A DNA stretch of 64,000 nucleotides from Aquirickettsiella gammari (GCA_963701065.1 OY969558.1:434001-498000); one strand, 5' to 3'; numbered from the stretch's first letter, positions 7,733 through 16,704 are shown. Notes: generated from the sequence alone by a model not told the origin. Translations and numbers: made by a program.

Positions 7733-8103
7733 TAATACTTCCCTGTCTTGTTGTTGCTAAATTTATTTTTAGAAATTCTCTTTTACACTTAGCGGTATTT
7801 ACTTTTCACTAAAGATAAAAAAATAAGCATTCTAGAGAAATTACATGGAAATAACAATTCATTCTACAGTAATTTCGTGAACAATAAATGCAACAAACTT
7901 GTAGAATAAGGGTTTATTGCCTATTAGAGACGCATCAATACTTCCCTGTAGCGCTGAGTGAACGTCCTGTTCACTCAGCGTTTCTATGCAATCAACTCTT
8001 ATTCTAACTATTGCAAAAGTTTTACCGCAAAATACCTATTCTAGCTAATTAATTGACGAGCTTACTTAGTAAAAATCTTAGCGTAATTAGTGCGTATTTC
8101 TTA
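7733..8103. other. Intergenic stretch between ccmF and the 55-codon gene
   Basis: This stretch holds no open frame with a plausible start beyond about a dozen codons. The only clear structure is the perfect hairpin at 7952-7980. It is probably the divergent regulatory region of ccmF, possibly with a short non-coding transcript ending at the hairpin. Confidence 0.4.
7952..7980 (+). terminator. Perfect 12-bp hairpin, possible terminator or small-RNA end
   Basis: CGCTGAGTGAAC (7952-7963) and its exact complement GTTCACTCAGCG (7969-7980) flank a 5-nt loop GTCCT. It is followed on the plus strand by TTTCTAT, a weak T-tract. No plus-strand gene precedes it, so it would end an unannotated transcript or be a bidirectional element upstream of ccmF. 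Confidence 0.45.
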
Positions 8104-8132
8104 TTGATTAAGCGCCATTTAATCGCTAATAT
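8104..8132 (+). promoter_or_regulatory. Sigma-70 promoter of the 55-codon gene
   Basis: TTGATT (8104-8109), a 17-bp spacer and TAATAT (8127-8132) lie 32 bp before the ATG at 8165. The leader would be about 26 nt and contains GGAG as ribosome binding site. Confidence 0.6.
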
Positions 8133-8164
8133 GAAACTGACCTTAATGAAATGGAGAAATAAAT

Positions 8165-8332
8165 ATGATAAACACAATGGAAACTATGTGGTGTCAAAAT
8201 AATGCGCCTTGCTGGCAGAAAAATCAAGAAACTCATTGGGTTCAAGTGCAGGACACCGCTTGGCTTCAAGCGGAGCCAACCAATACTGGCCGTAATTTTT
8301 ATAACGAGCTTGTATTTTATCCTGCCAATTAG
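8165..8332 (+). CDS. Small Trp/Gln-rich protein of 55 aa
   Basis: The frame begins ATG at 8165 (MINTMETMWCQNN) and ends TAG at 8330-8332. It is preceded by GGAG about 9 bp upstream and a well-spaced promoter, and followed within 10 bp by a GC-rich hairpin. The peptide has four Trp, two Cys, many Gln and Asn residues, is nearly uncharged and has no signal peptide or membrane segment. I do not recognise a family. The complete transcription unit around it argues for a real gene rather than a chance frame. Possible roles such as a secreted or regulatory peptide are open. Confidence 0.55.
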   Translation: MINTMETMWCQNNAPCWQKNQETHWVQVQDTAWLQAEPTNTGRNFYNELVFYPAN

Positions 8333-8341
8333 CTAGCAATT

Positions 8342-8364
8342 AAACAGGGGTTACTCCCCTGTTT
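8342..8364 (+). terminator. Intrinsic terminator after the 55-codon gene
   Basis: AAACAGGGG (8342-8350) pairs perfectly with CCCCTGTTT (8356-8364) around the loop TTACT. The flanks are T-rich on the minus strand and weakly so on the plus strand, so it may end transcription from both directions, including that of the methyltransferase gene. Confidence 0.6.
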
Positions 8365-8402
8365 ATAAAAAAATAATCAACTCAGTAAATCTTTTGAAAT
8401 AT

Positions 8403-9287
8403 TTACAAATTTGGTTTATCTAAGGGGAAGACTCCCGTCTCTTCTGATTCTTGGTCTAAGACAAGCATATCATTGGGAATTAAATCCCTTTTCACTAAAA
8501 GACGAGCCGCTATCGTCAATACTTCAAACCCAATTATATGCTTGTCTTGATAAGATTTACTTAAGTAAGAGTCAATAAATTCCTTAAGAAATACATCCTG
8601 AACTAAAGCAGGAATAGGATCCAAATAAGCTAACCATGGACGGACAAACTTTATTAATGATTCCTTGTCAGCAAATTCTTTAGTAATGGTTTTATGGGTA
8701 TAATTTACCTTAGTAAATCCATATTTTTCCATTAAGCCTTCATATAAACCGGGATAAACATTGTTTTTAGGCGCTTGATAATTTGTAAAATAAGGCTTCC
8801 AGGAAGCTTTCTCACGTAACTCTAAAAATGTATTTTCTAGCGCTGCATTATTAAGCGGAATGAGTAAAAAAATAGACCCTCCTTCTTTTAAGCAGTTAGC
8901 AATACCTGAAATTACTTTTTCATGCTGCTTTATCCATGAGAGTGTCCAGAAAGAAACAACCCAATCATAGTCACATTGTTTCAAACCCTGATCAGCAAAT
9001 TGCAGTGCTTCGGCATCCATCGCGACAAACATTAAATTTTCGAGTGATTCATACTGTTGTTTAGCGTACTGAACCATTTTTCGTGACAAATCGAGCCCTG
9101 TTACTTTTCCAGCTTGAACACGTGTTGCTAATGCCGCGGTAATTTTTCCAGAACCACAACCGATATCTAATATTTTTTGGTTTGATTGAATGGCAAGTTG
9201 TTCAAGCTCTGCCATCGCACTTTGATATTGAAAATCACTATTTTTTTCATAATCGATAGGATCCCATCTATCTATTCCATCCGGCAT
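8403..9287 (-). CDS. Class I SAM-dependent methyltransferase
   Basis: The 294-aa protein has the Rossmann methyltransferase motif I ILDIGCGSGKIT (about residues 40-51), the acidic strand-2 end VTGLDLS (about 63-69), the adenine-contact MDAEAL (about 90-95) and WVVSFWTLSW as motif IV. It resembles trans-aconitate or juvenile-hormone-acid methyltransferases in layout. The substrate is unknown. AAGGAG lies 7 bp before the ATG. It is the last gene of a six-gene co-directional cluster, 22 bp after the MFS exporter, so it may modify the product made by that cluster. Confidence 0.85.
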   Translation of the reverse strand: MPDGIDRWDPIDYEKNSDFQYQSAMAELEQLAIQSNQKILDIGCGSGKITAALATRVQAGKVTGLDLSRKMVQYAKQQYESLENLMFVAMDAEALQFADQGLKQCDYDWVVSFWTLSWIKQHEKVISGIANCLKEGGSIFLLIPLNNAALENTFLELREKASWKPYFTNYQAPKNNVYPGLYEGLMEKYGFTKVNYTHKTITKEFADKESLIKFVRPWLAYLDPIPALVQDVFLKEFIDSYLSKSYQDKHIIGFEVLTIAARLLVKRDLIPNDMLVLDQESEETGVFPLDKPNL

Positions 9288-9309
9288 ATTTTTCTCCTTA
9301 TTCGCAAAA

Positions 9310-10425
9310 TCAAAAATGCACTGTACTGGCTATTAAACTACCTAAAAATCCAAATAAATTCATCGCACTTGAAAATACCGCCATTTTTATTCCCATGGGT
9401 GCATCAACTGATTCAATTGCCTTTCTATGTAAAGTATAAAAAACCAACCCCGTACTCAGCGTAAATGCGGTCAGAAAAAATAAAACGATACTTCCTCGTT
9501 GTGGAATTAACGCCAAAGTAAAACCGGCACAAATTGAAAAAAGGAGAGCGCTCATTAAACCATAACGCATTATCGGATTAAGCTTTTTTATAAAGAGGCG
9601 AATTAAATGCGTGCCTGTAATAAAACCGCCATAAACAATCGTTTGTATCAACCCAAAATAAAATATTCCCAATCCTAAAAATTTAATGATATAAAAAGGA
9701 CTAAAAGTATCCCAACACATCATCCCGGCAAATAAAAGACAAAATGGAAAAGTAAAATATATAAATTTCCTATTAAAAATCACTAAACCATAATTTTTTA
9801 AAACGTCTTTGAAGGATAGATAGGATTTTTTTTGTTGTGTATCTGGCATATAAAGATAAAGTAAATAGAGTGCAATCGCCGCTAAACTAGCCAGTAGAAA
9901 AAAAATATTCCGCCAACCCATGAAGTTTATTAAAAAGCTACCGCAAAGAGGACCTATTGCGGGCGCTAATACAGTAATACCTCCCATCCAAGATAAGGTT
10001 TTTATGGCTTGCTCGCTATCGAGTAATTCATGGATAGCCGCGTAACCGCTTACTAAAATACTACTCACTACACAGCCTTGAATAAATCGTGCGACGATAA
10101 AAATGCCGATATGACTTGTTGTGGCACAAAATACACTCGCTAGTACAAAAAATAATCCACCACTTAATAAAACCTGTCGGCGACCTAAATGATCCGCTAA
10201 TGGACCTAAAAAAATCTGGAAACAAGATGCACCTAAAAACCAAACCGCTATAGTCAATTGGGCCAGACTCGCCGTGATTGCAAATGTTTGACTCATAGCG
10301 GGTAAAGCCGGCAAGTACATATTGGTTGAAAAATACAAAGGCAATTCATAAAAAATGAGACATAAAGGGAATAGCCACAGAATTTTTTTAGTAACAGGCA
10401 AAGCACTCGTCGTTTCTACTGTCAT
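9310..10425 (-). CDS. MFS drug/metabolite exporter, Bcr/CflA type
   Basis: The start is placed at ATG 10425 because GGGA lies 7 bp upstream; an in-frame ATG at 10452 would overlap the upstream gene. The 371-aa product has about 12 membrane helices. The loop GPLADHLGRRQVLLSG carries the MFS signature, and the first helix FYELPLYFSTNMYLPALP matches the Bcr/CflA pattern (D/N-MYLPALP). Family members are proton-driven exporters of drugs or small metabolites. Its ribosome binding site overlaps the end of the epimerase gene, suggesting coupling. The exported compound is unknown. Confidence 0.85.
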   Translation of the reverse strand: MTVETTSALPVTKKILWLFPLCLIFYELPLYFSTNMYLPALPAMSQTFAITASLAQLTIAVWFLGASCFQIFLGPLADHLGRRQVLLSGGLFFVLASVFCATTSHIGIFIVARFIQGCVVSSILVSGYAAIHELLDSEQAIKTLSWMGGITVLAPAIGPLCGSFLINFMGWRNIFFLLASLAAIALYLLYLYMPDTQQKKSYLSFKDVLKNYGLVIFNRKFIYFTFPFCLLFAGMMCWDTFSPFYIIKFLGLGIFYFGLIQTIVYGGFITGTHLIRLFIKKLNPIMRYGLMSALLFSICAGFTLALIPQRGSIVLFFLTAFTLSTGLVFYTLHRKAIESVDAPMGIKMAVFSSAMNLFGFLGSLIASTVHF

Positions 10426-10438
10426 GGTTAAATCCCTT

Positions 10439-11428
10439 TTAAATAATCTCACTTAAACTTAAATAATAATGTTGTTTCTCTCGAAGTTGATTATCATTTA
10501 ACGCCTTAGTCACTTGAATAATTTTTTCTACGCCGTGCCTAAGATCAATACTTGGTTTAAAACCTAACAGAGATTCCGTTTTACGCATATCGGCCCATAA
10601 TCTGTGCGCATATATTTTAATAGGAACAGGCACATAGCGCGGTTTAACTTCTTTATTTAATAATTGCGCAATGCACTGAATCACTTCATTAAAACTATGT
10701 TCTTGGCCAAAACCAACATTCAATTCCTGTGTCGGAATATCTAACTCTAGAGCCTTTTGAAATAAAGTAGCGGCATCCTCGACAAAAATAAAATCTCTCG
10801 TTTGACTCCCATCGCCCCACACAACGGGCTGTTCTCCGTGCATAATGGCCCAAGTAAATAGGGAAACAATGTTGGCATATCCCCCTTTAGTATGCTCACC
10901 CACTCCGTAAACGGAAAAAGGCCTTAAACCAATACAGTTTATGCCATAGCGCTCGCTATAACGCCTTGCCTCTTGTTCACAAAATAATTTACAGCCTGCT
11001 TTACTATCGGGCGGGTTAAGCGTCATCGCTTCATGATAAGGAACTGGATTTCTTTCATAAACGGCACTCGTACTCGCCCATACCACTTTCTTAACCGTAT
11101 GTTTTTTAGCGGCTTCCATGACGGTTTTAAATCCCATCAAGGTAAATTCGCAGGCTTCTAAATCATTTTCTTCATGCATCAGAAAAGAAGAAGGTGCTGC
11201 AAGATGAATAATGGCTTTTTTTCCTTGTGTTAGTTTGGAAACTAACTCCCAATCACGTGTATCCCCTTCTACCCAATTAATATTTTTATGCGTGTAAATT
11301 TGGCTACGATTAGAAAATCTAAAACTATCTAATGCATCGATACAATAACCTGACTCAGCTAATTGTTTAACTAAGGTTCTTCCTATAAAACCAGCTGCTC
11401 CCGTAACTAATAACTTAGCTCCCAACAT
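10439..11428 (-). CDS. NAD-dependent epimerase/dehydratase-family protein lacking the catalytic Tyr
   Basis: The 329-aa protein is an extended SDR with the dinucleotide motif TGAAGFIG (residues 9-16), GDTRD (about 55-59), HLAAPSS (75-81) and STS (119-121). In the active site the usual YxxxK reads KAGCK (K143, K147), so Tyr is replaced by Lys while the second Lys is kept. The C-terminal GSQTRDFIFVEDAA segment is the sugar-nucleotide-binding pattern of GalE/WbpP-like enzymes. It may bind a nucleotide sugar without normal redox catalysis, or use another residue. It lies between a GT4 glycosyltransferase and an exporter. Confidence 0.85.
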   Translation of the reverse strand: MLGAKLLVTGAAGFIGRTLVKQLAESGYCIDALDSFRFSNRSQIYTHKNINWVEGDTRDWELVSKLTQGKKAIIHLAAPSSFLMHEENDLEACEFTLMGFKTVMEAAKKHTVKKVVWASTSAVYERNPVPYHEAMTLNPPDSKAGCKLFCEQEARRYSERYGINCIGLRPFSVYGVGEHTKGGYANIVSLFTWAIMHGEQPVVWGDGSQTRDFIFVEDAATLFQKALELDIPTQELNVGFGQEHSFNEVIQCIAQLLNKEVKPRYVPVPIKIYAHRLWADMRKTESLLGFKPSIDLRHGVEKIIQVTKALNDNQLREKQHYYLSLSEII

Positions 11429-11510
11429 AAATACTCCTTCAATAATTGATAAGGCTAACGATAAATTTTTGATATAAAAATGTCAATTCATATTTTTTAA
11501 TTATCTAAAA

Positions 11511-12833
11511 TTAAACTCGTACTTCTTTTTCTCTTACTTCCTCCACTTTTTTATGACATGAATCCATCCAATTAAAAATTTCATGGTGTAACATTCTTAA
11601 AATTTCTTTTGCACCCTGAGAAAACTCATTACTAAAAGCGCGTTGATTATTTTTTAAAATCAAATCCTCTATGTTATTAATTTCATAAAATTTAAAAAAC
11701 GCCTTAATACTCAAGCTAAATAAAGAGAGGTTAATCGCTTGTTTATCTTTTTCAAAGGGTTTAAAGAATTTTTTAGCGCTGGGTTTGCTCAATAGCACGT
11801 TAATCAGATCTTTAATCTGTCGTATTGAATCATCATAGTAAGCCCAATTGGGTAAAATCGATTCAATACGAGACTCTCTTGCTAAACCAGTAATTATTTT
11901 TTCGATGCAATCAGAACTATTTAGGGTGGCGAATTGGTAAGGGGAGGCAAAAGGCTCTTGATTAAAATTCACCTTTATCAAAGATCCACGCTCAGGGGTC
12001 ATATAATAAGGAAAACCGTCCCATTCAGGAACGATCACAGGGGTACCACAAGCAATTGATTCTAAAGGTGACTTTCCATAGGTTTCAAAAATACTTAACG
12101 CACAGGAAACGTAAATATCTGCTGCATTATAGAGTTTTACTAGCGCTGCTCTTGTGAGCCGATAAAAAATAATCACATTTTGGGTATGATGAGCTAATGC
12201 ATTGTAATAAATGGGATCGATATGACTGGTGCTAATAATTAATTGTATGGCTTGATCGCTACACTTTAGTAAGGATGAATAAATAGATAACAAGGTTTCT
12301 AAGCCTTTATCATTCATAAAGCGACCGGTAAAGAGTAATATTTTTTTATTTTTTGCCAGTTGTAATTCATTTCGGCAATAAGCTCGGTCGAGAGGGACAA
12401 AATCTTTTTTAATTCCGAAGGTGGCTATATTTTTTGCATTAATTGCCAACATCTTCTTATAAGCGACTACAGCATTTTCTGAACCACATAAAATAATGTC
12501 TTCTACATGGGCATAGCATTTCAGCAGAATGAAATAACTCAAAATATTTAATGGATAAGCATTGGTATGAGGGATCAATACTGCCGGGCAATAAAAACCT
12601 GCGCGACGAATAAAATAAACTAAAGGCAAAGCCTCAACATATTCCGCAATAATCAAATCAATTTGCTTGAGATCGAGCTGCTTTGATAGGTTTTCAAAAG
12701 CTGCTTCAAACAACGAAAAACTATGTTGCGACGGCTTTAATTGCGTAATCGGAAAAAAATAAACTGCATGGCCTTGGCTTATTTCTTTAAAGTCATTCAA
12801 GGTATCGCTTATGCATAATATAGTCTTCATCAC
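11511..12833 (-). CDS. Glycosyltransferase family 4 (GT-B)
   Basis: The 440-aa protein has a GT-B layout. The C-terminal half contains KKILLFTGRFMNDKGLETLL (about residues 163-182) and the donor-binding EX7E motif SIFETYGKSPLESIACGTPV (E250, E258). It would transfer a sugar from a nucleotide donor to an unknown acceptor. The last 130 residues are not typical of GT4 and end in a charged tail. It overlaps the upstream aminotransferase gene by 41 bp, a strong sign of co-expression. Whether it builds a polysaccharide or decorates a small molecule cannot be told. Confidence 0.85.
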   Translation of the reverse strand: MMKTILCISDTLNDFKEISQGHAVYFFPITQLKPSQHSFSLFEAAFENLSKQLDLKQIDLIIAEYVEALPLVYFIRRAGFYCPAVLIPHTNAYPLNILSYFILLKCYAHVEDIILCGSENAVVAYKKMLAINAKNIATFGIKKDFVPLDRAYCRNELQLAKNKKILLFTGRFMNDKGLETLLSIYSSLLKCSDQAIQLIISTSHIDPIYYNALAHHTQNVIIFYRLTRAALVKLYNAADIYVSCALSIFETYGKSPLESIACGTPVIVPEWDGFPYYMTPERGSLIKVNFNQEPFASPYQFATLNSSDCIEKIITGLARESRIESILPNWAYYDDSIRQIKDLINVLLSKPSAKKFFKPFEKDKQAINLSLFSLSIKAFFKFYEINNIEDLILKNNQRAFSNEFSQGAKEILRMLHHEIFNWMDSCHKKVEEVREKEVRV

Positions 12834-14049
12834 TTATCCCTGTTGTTAAATTTTCCATGATGTTTTTTAAAGTCTTAAGCGCTATAAAGATATCTTGTTC
12901 TTCATTAACAATACTAGGGGCAATACGCAAACAAGAATTTCTATAGGGAGTTTGACCTATCATAATTTTTTCCTCTAACATGGCATCGACGATCTGGGCC
13001 GGATCAGATCCGATTACGTCAAAACAAACTAATCCCGAAGAAAGATTTTTATCTAATGGCGTATGTAACTTAATACCTGGCATCGTTTTTAAACCTTGTT
13101 TACAAATATCGGCTAATGCATAAATTTTTTGTTTTATTAAGGTTTTTCCTAGACTATTATTAAAGCGAAATGCTTCTGTTAATGCCCAGCGATATTCAAA
13201 GTTTGGAAATCCACCGGGATTACAGCTACGTGCAGGAGGACAAAAGGTATTTTCATATTCTTTTTTTCGCCAAGGTAAAAATGCAGGCAAATCAAATGAA
13301 GCACTAATAGGTATTAAACGCAACCAGGCTTCTTCATTCCCCCATACTAAACCGGTACCTCTGGGCCCATGTAACCACTTATGGCAACCACTGATTAAAA
13401 AATCACACGCTAAATCTGTCACACTATTAAAGTCTTCTACACCCAAACCATGAACCGCATCAACACTTAAAATAATTCTTTCTTGCTTTATTCTAAAGAC
13501 ATTAATAGCGTCTATTAGCTGGCGTATTTTGATTAAAGGTAGTTTTACACCGGTACAAGAATGCACCCAAGTGAGTGCTAATAATCTTGTCTTATCATTA
13601 ATATTTTTTTTAATATTTTCAATAATTTCTTGTTCGGTCACTTCGGATGGATTTTTATATAATTCTATTTTCTTGACGATAGTTTGTGAATGTTTTGCTT
13701 TGAAAAACAAAATTTTATCCGATGCATAATGCTCATGGACACTGGTTAAAATCTCATCGCCAGGATCTAATTTAAAACCGATATAAACCAAAGATAAGCC
13801 TTCTGTTGTACTATTTGTCAGTGCAATATTATCTGGATGGCTGGCTAAATAATCGGCCGCGGCTTGCAAGACTTTTTCATTTAACGCATCTTTATCACGA
13901 TAAAATAACGCTGGATTTCGATTAAGTTGATATTGATAATGATCAATGGTGCGTTGTACACAATTTGGATGTGATGATAATAAACACAAAGACAAGTGTA
14001 TATAATCATCGCTGAGATTAAACTGTTGCTTAACAGACAAACTATCCAT
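12793..14049 (-). CDS. Class V PLP-dependent aminotransferase (isopenicillin-N-epimerase-like)
   Basis: The 418-aa protein has the class V fold-type I pattern: NSTTEGLSLVY (phosphate-binding, about 79-89), LTWVHSCTG (about 159-167), SVDAVHGLG with the pyridine-contacting D197, and SGCHKWLHGPRGTG with the PLP lysine K224. This is the pattern of the isopenicillin N epimerase and cysteine-desulfurase-like group, not of housekeeping SerC or IscS. There is no desulfurase Cys loop that I can see. Substrate and reaction (transamination, racemisation or lyase) are unknown. It overlaps the GT4 gene and lies 59 bp after MATE. Confidence 0.85.
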   Translation of the reverse strand: MDSLSVKQQFNLSDDYIHLSLCLLSSHPNCVQRTIDHYQYQLNRNPALFYRDKDALNEKVLQAAADYLASHPDNIALTNSTTEGLSLVYIGFKLDPGDEILTSVHEHYASDKILFFKAKHSQTIVKKIELYKNPSEVTEQEIIENIKKNINDKTRLLALTWVHSCTGVKLPLIKIRQLIDAINVFRIKQERIILSVDAVHGLGVEDFNSVTDLACDFLISGCHKWLHGPRGTGLVWGNEEAWLRLIPISASFDLPAFLPWRKKEYENTFCPPARSCNPGGFPNFEYRWALTEAFRFNNSLGKTLIKQKIYALADICKQGLKTMPGIKLHTPLDKNLSSGLVCFDVIGSDPAQIVDAMLEEKIMIGQTPYRNSCLRIAPSIVNEEQDIFIALKTLKNIMENLTTGISDEDYIMHKRYLE

Positions 14050-14108
14050 GATGGTTGTATATTTCCTTTTTGCTCAGTTTATATTGAATTATATTCCTTC
14101 TTAGCGTT

Positions 14109-15767
14109 TCAAATAGAGGGACAAGGTAAAGAAACTGAGTCGTCCGCCTCTATGCTATCAGTACTGGATTCTGGAAGGCTATGTGATCGCGCTAAAGGAG
14201 CTCGTTGAAAAAAACTCGCATTGGATGAAGCAGGCATTGAGTTTATTTCAAAAATAAACTCCTCGGATGCTGTATCCTCATCACTATCGGCTAAAAGGGC
14301 TTCTCTACTGCCTGTCAATGCACCTTGTAAAGGTGTCGCTATTAAATGGCTGCTAGCTCTAAACCAGCGGATAGCTAATAAAATAGCGGCTAAAAACATA
14401 GAGATACTGCGCCCTGCAAATATTCCATCAACGCCTTCATGACCTAAAAAGCCCATTAGATAAGATGATAAAATACCAATCAAACACATAGACGTCACAT
14501 TGATCACCATGGGATAAACATTATCGCCTTGACCAATCAAAGCGCCTGTTAGGGTTTGGCGTACCCCATCAAAGAATTGTCCTATTCCGTTGATCACTAA
14601 TAAACGCTGCGTTGCTGTTAAAATGTCATCAGCTTCGGTGTTATTATCTAAAAAAAATTGGATTAATTGTCTAGGAATGGTTAAAAATAATAACATGCCG
14701 CAGGCGGGCAATACTTGGGATAAGAGCATCGCTCTTATCCCAACCCGCCTCAATTCCGCATAATTTTTTCGGGTATATTGTTGCGCACTTAAGACCATCG
14801 TCACTTGTCCTAAGGCAAAACCAGGTACTGTTAAAATATAAACATATTGTCCCGCTATTTCGGCGGCTGTCAAACTTGCATCGCCAAACTCACCGGCCAT
14901 CAACATAGAAACCCATAAAGCAATCACTTCAGCGCCATTTTGCAAACCTATGGGCATACCTTTTTGCAGTAATTTGCGCAAGTTAGTTAAAAAAGGACTT
15001 AATTTAAATGATAACAAGCCATTTTGCCGATACTTCAAACTGATATAGACACTACTCAGCAATAGGCTAGTCCATGAGGAAACTCCATAAGCAATACTAA
15101 CAGCGCTCTCTTGCCACGTACTTTTTTTAGTAATCAAGCCATATCCCAAACCAAAATTGCCCAGATTATTAACTGCGTTAATCAATAAAATAGGTAAGGT
15201 ATTCTCATGACTTAACAACACTTGTTGATTGCCTAAACTCAACAAATTAGCCGCAAACCCAATACCGTAATAATTAAAATAACTTTGTACGTGAGGAAGT
15301 AGCGTATCGTCCTGTCCTAACTTAGCTAAAATAGAATCGGTCGTTAAGTAAAGAGGAATCACCAGCACATCGTAGGCCAATGTTAACAACTGTATTTGGC
15401 GCCATAATATACCGATATTTTGAGGCTCTTGGTTGCGTTGACTTAATTCTTCTGCCATTAAGACGCTACAACCGAATAGACTCCCGCCGACAGAGGCAAC
15501 AAAAAGATTTTGTGTAGCGGTAATAAGCCCCGCCGCCGCGAGTGATTTAGCACCTAATCTAGAAAAAAGATAAACATTAGCGAAACCGCCTAGCATGTTG
15601 GTTAAGTGTGACAGCATCAAAGGCGCTGACATCCCCAACATTTTTCTAAATGCTAATATCGAAAAAATAACGGATGGTTCTGAAGAAATTGGCGCAAGAG
15701 CAGCAACAGGAACTTGTGCTTCTTCTTCCCTTTCTGGCACACCTGCACTACTATCCTCTGTATCCAT
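14109..15767 (-). CDS. MATE-family efflux transporter with extended polar tails
   Basis: The 552-aa protein contains the 12-helix MATE core (about residues 38-462), with paired repeats beginning MLGMSAPLMLSHLTNMLGGF and LLQKGMPIGLQNGAEV. MATE proteins export cationic compounds using Na+ or H+. Two things are odd: a 35-residue acidic N-terminal extension, and a C-terminal tail of about 90 residues rich in Ser, Asp and Glu (around EALLADSDEDTASEEF and RSHSLPESSTDS). Typical bacterial MATE proteins are about 450 aa and lack such tails. It is the first gene of the putative cluster. Confidence 0.88.
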   Translation of the reverse strand: MDTEDSSAGVPEREEEAQVPVAALAPISSEPSVIFSILAFRKMLGMSAPLMLSHLTNMLGGFANVYLFSRLGAKSLAAAGLITATQNLFVASVGGSLFGCSVLMAEELSQRNQEPQNIGILWRQIQLLTLAYDVLVIPLYLTTDSILAKLGQDDTLLPHVQSYFNYYGIGFAANLLSLGNQQVLLSHENTLPILLINAVNNLGNFGLGYGLITKKSTWQESAVSIAYGVSSWTSLLLSSVYISLKYRQNGLLSFKLSPFLTNLRKLLQKGMPIGLQNGAEVIALWVSMLMAGEFGDASLTAAEIAGQYVYILTVPGFALGQVTMVLSAQQYTRKNYAELRRVGIRAMLLSQVLPACGMLLFLTIPRQLIQFFLDNNTEADDILTATQRLLVINGIGQFFDGVRQTLTGALIGQGDNVYPMVINVTSMCLIGILSSYLMGFLGHEGVDGIFAGRSISMFLAAILLAIRWFRASSHLIATPLQGALTGSREALLADSDEDTASEEFIFEINSMPASSNASFFQRAPLARSHSLPESSTDSIEADDSVSLPCPSI

Positions 15768-16041
15768 TTTTTGATCCTTTTTATTCTAGAACTGCTCCTG
15801 CACTGTTACATTCTTGCATATTAAAATTATTAAATAAAATGAAATTATTAAATAAACATAAAATTAATCATCAATAATATTTGCATTCGATAAAATTTAC
15901 CGCAAAATAAATATTATTTAGGATTGTTCCAAATCCAGATATATAATAAGATCCAATTAATACGCTATTTAACAATAAATGATTTACCTTTTTAGAAAAA
16001 ACTGCTAACTTACCGGGCATTTACTAAATATTAGGGCTCGT

Positions 16042-16704
16042 ATGACTCAGCGCTGTATCATCATCGGTATCGCCGGGGCTTCTGCTTCGGGGAAGAGTTT
16101 ATTGGCGAATACGATAGTAAAGGAATTGGGTTCTGAACAAGTTGCTGTTATTACTGAAGACTCCTATTACAAAGACAATAGCACGCTTGCCTTTGAAAAA
16201 CGTTTACAAAACAACTATGATCATCCCGACGCTTTCGATCACGATCTATTAATCCATCATCTAAAGCAATTACAAGCTGGAAAGTCGGTAGAGATTCCTA
16301 TCTACAACCATACGCTACACATCCGTGAGCAACAAACTCGCTGTCTTGGTCCTCATTCCATTATTGTCCTAGAAGGAATTTTGCTTTTTGCTGAGATTGT
16401 TTTAAGAGAACTCATGGACATCCGTATTTATATGGATACCCCATTGGATGTTTGTTTAAGTCGTCGCATAAAGCGTGATGTCGTCGAGCGAGGTAGAGAC
16501 ATAGAGGCCGTATTAACCCAATATCAACAAACTGTCCGCCCTATGTATTCACAATTCATAGAGCCTTCTAAACATTATGCGGATATCATTGTCCCGCGTG
16601 GTGGCGAAAACCGAATTGCTATTGAGCTTATTAAGGCAAAAATACGGGAATTATTAACCAATTTCAGCAAAAAAAGTGAAGAGGAAAATCATGGGTCTAC
16701 TTGA
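16042..16704 (+). CDS. udk: Uridine kinase
   Basis: The 220-aa protein begins with a P-loop GIAGASASGKS (residues 8-18) and continues with EDSYYKD and NYDHPDAFDHDLL, both diagnostic of uridine/cytidine kinase. The RDVVERGRD segment matches the lid. It phosphorylates uridine and cytidine to UMP and CMP for pyrimidine salvage, useful in a host-dependent bacterium. Its last 14 bp overlap the fabI start, suggesting coupled expression. Confidence 0.95.
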   Translation: MTQRCIIIGIAGASASGKSLLANTIVKELGSEQVAVITEDSYYKDNSTLAFEKRLQNNYDHPDAFDHDLLIHHLKQLQAGKSVEIPIYNHTLHIREQQTRCLGPHSIIVLEGILLFAEIVLRELMDIRIYMDTPLDVCLSRRIKRDVVERGRDIEAVLTQYQQTVRPMYSQFIEPSKHYADIIVPRGGENRIAIELIKAKIRELLTNFSKKSEEENHGST

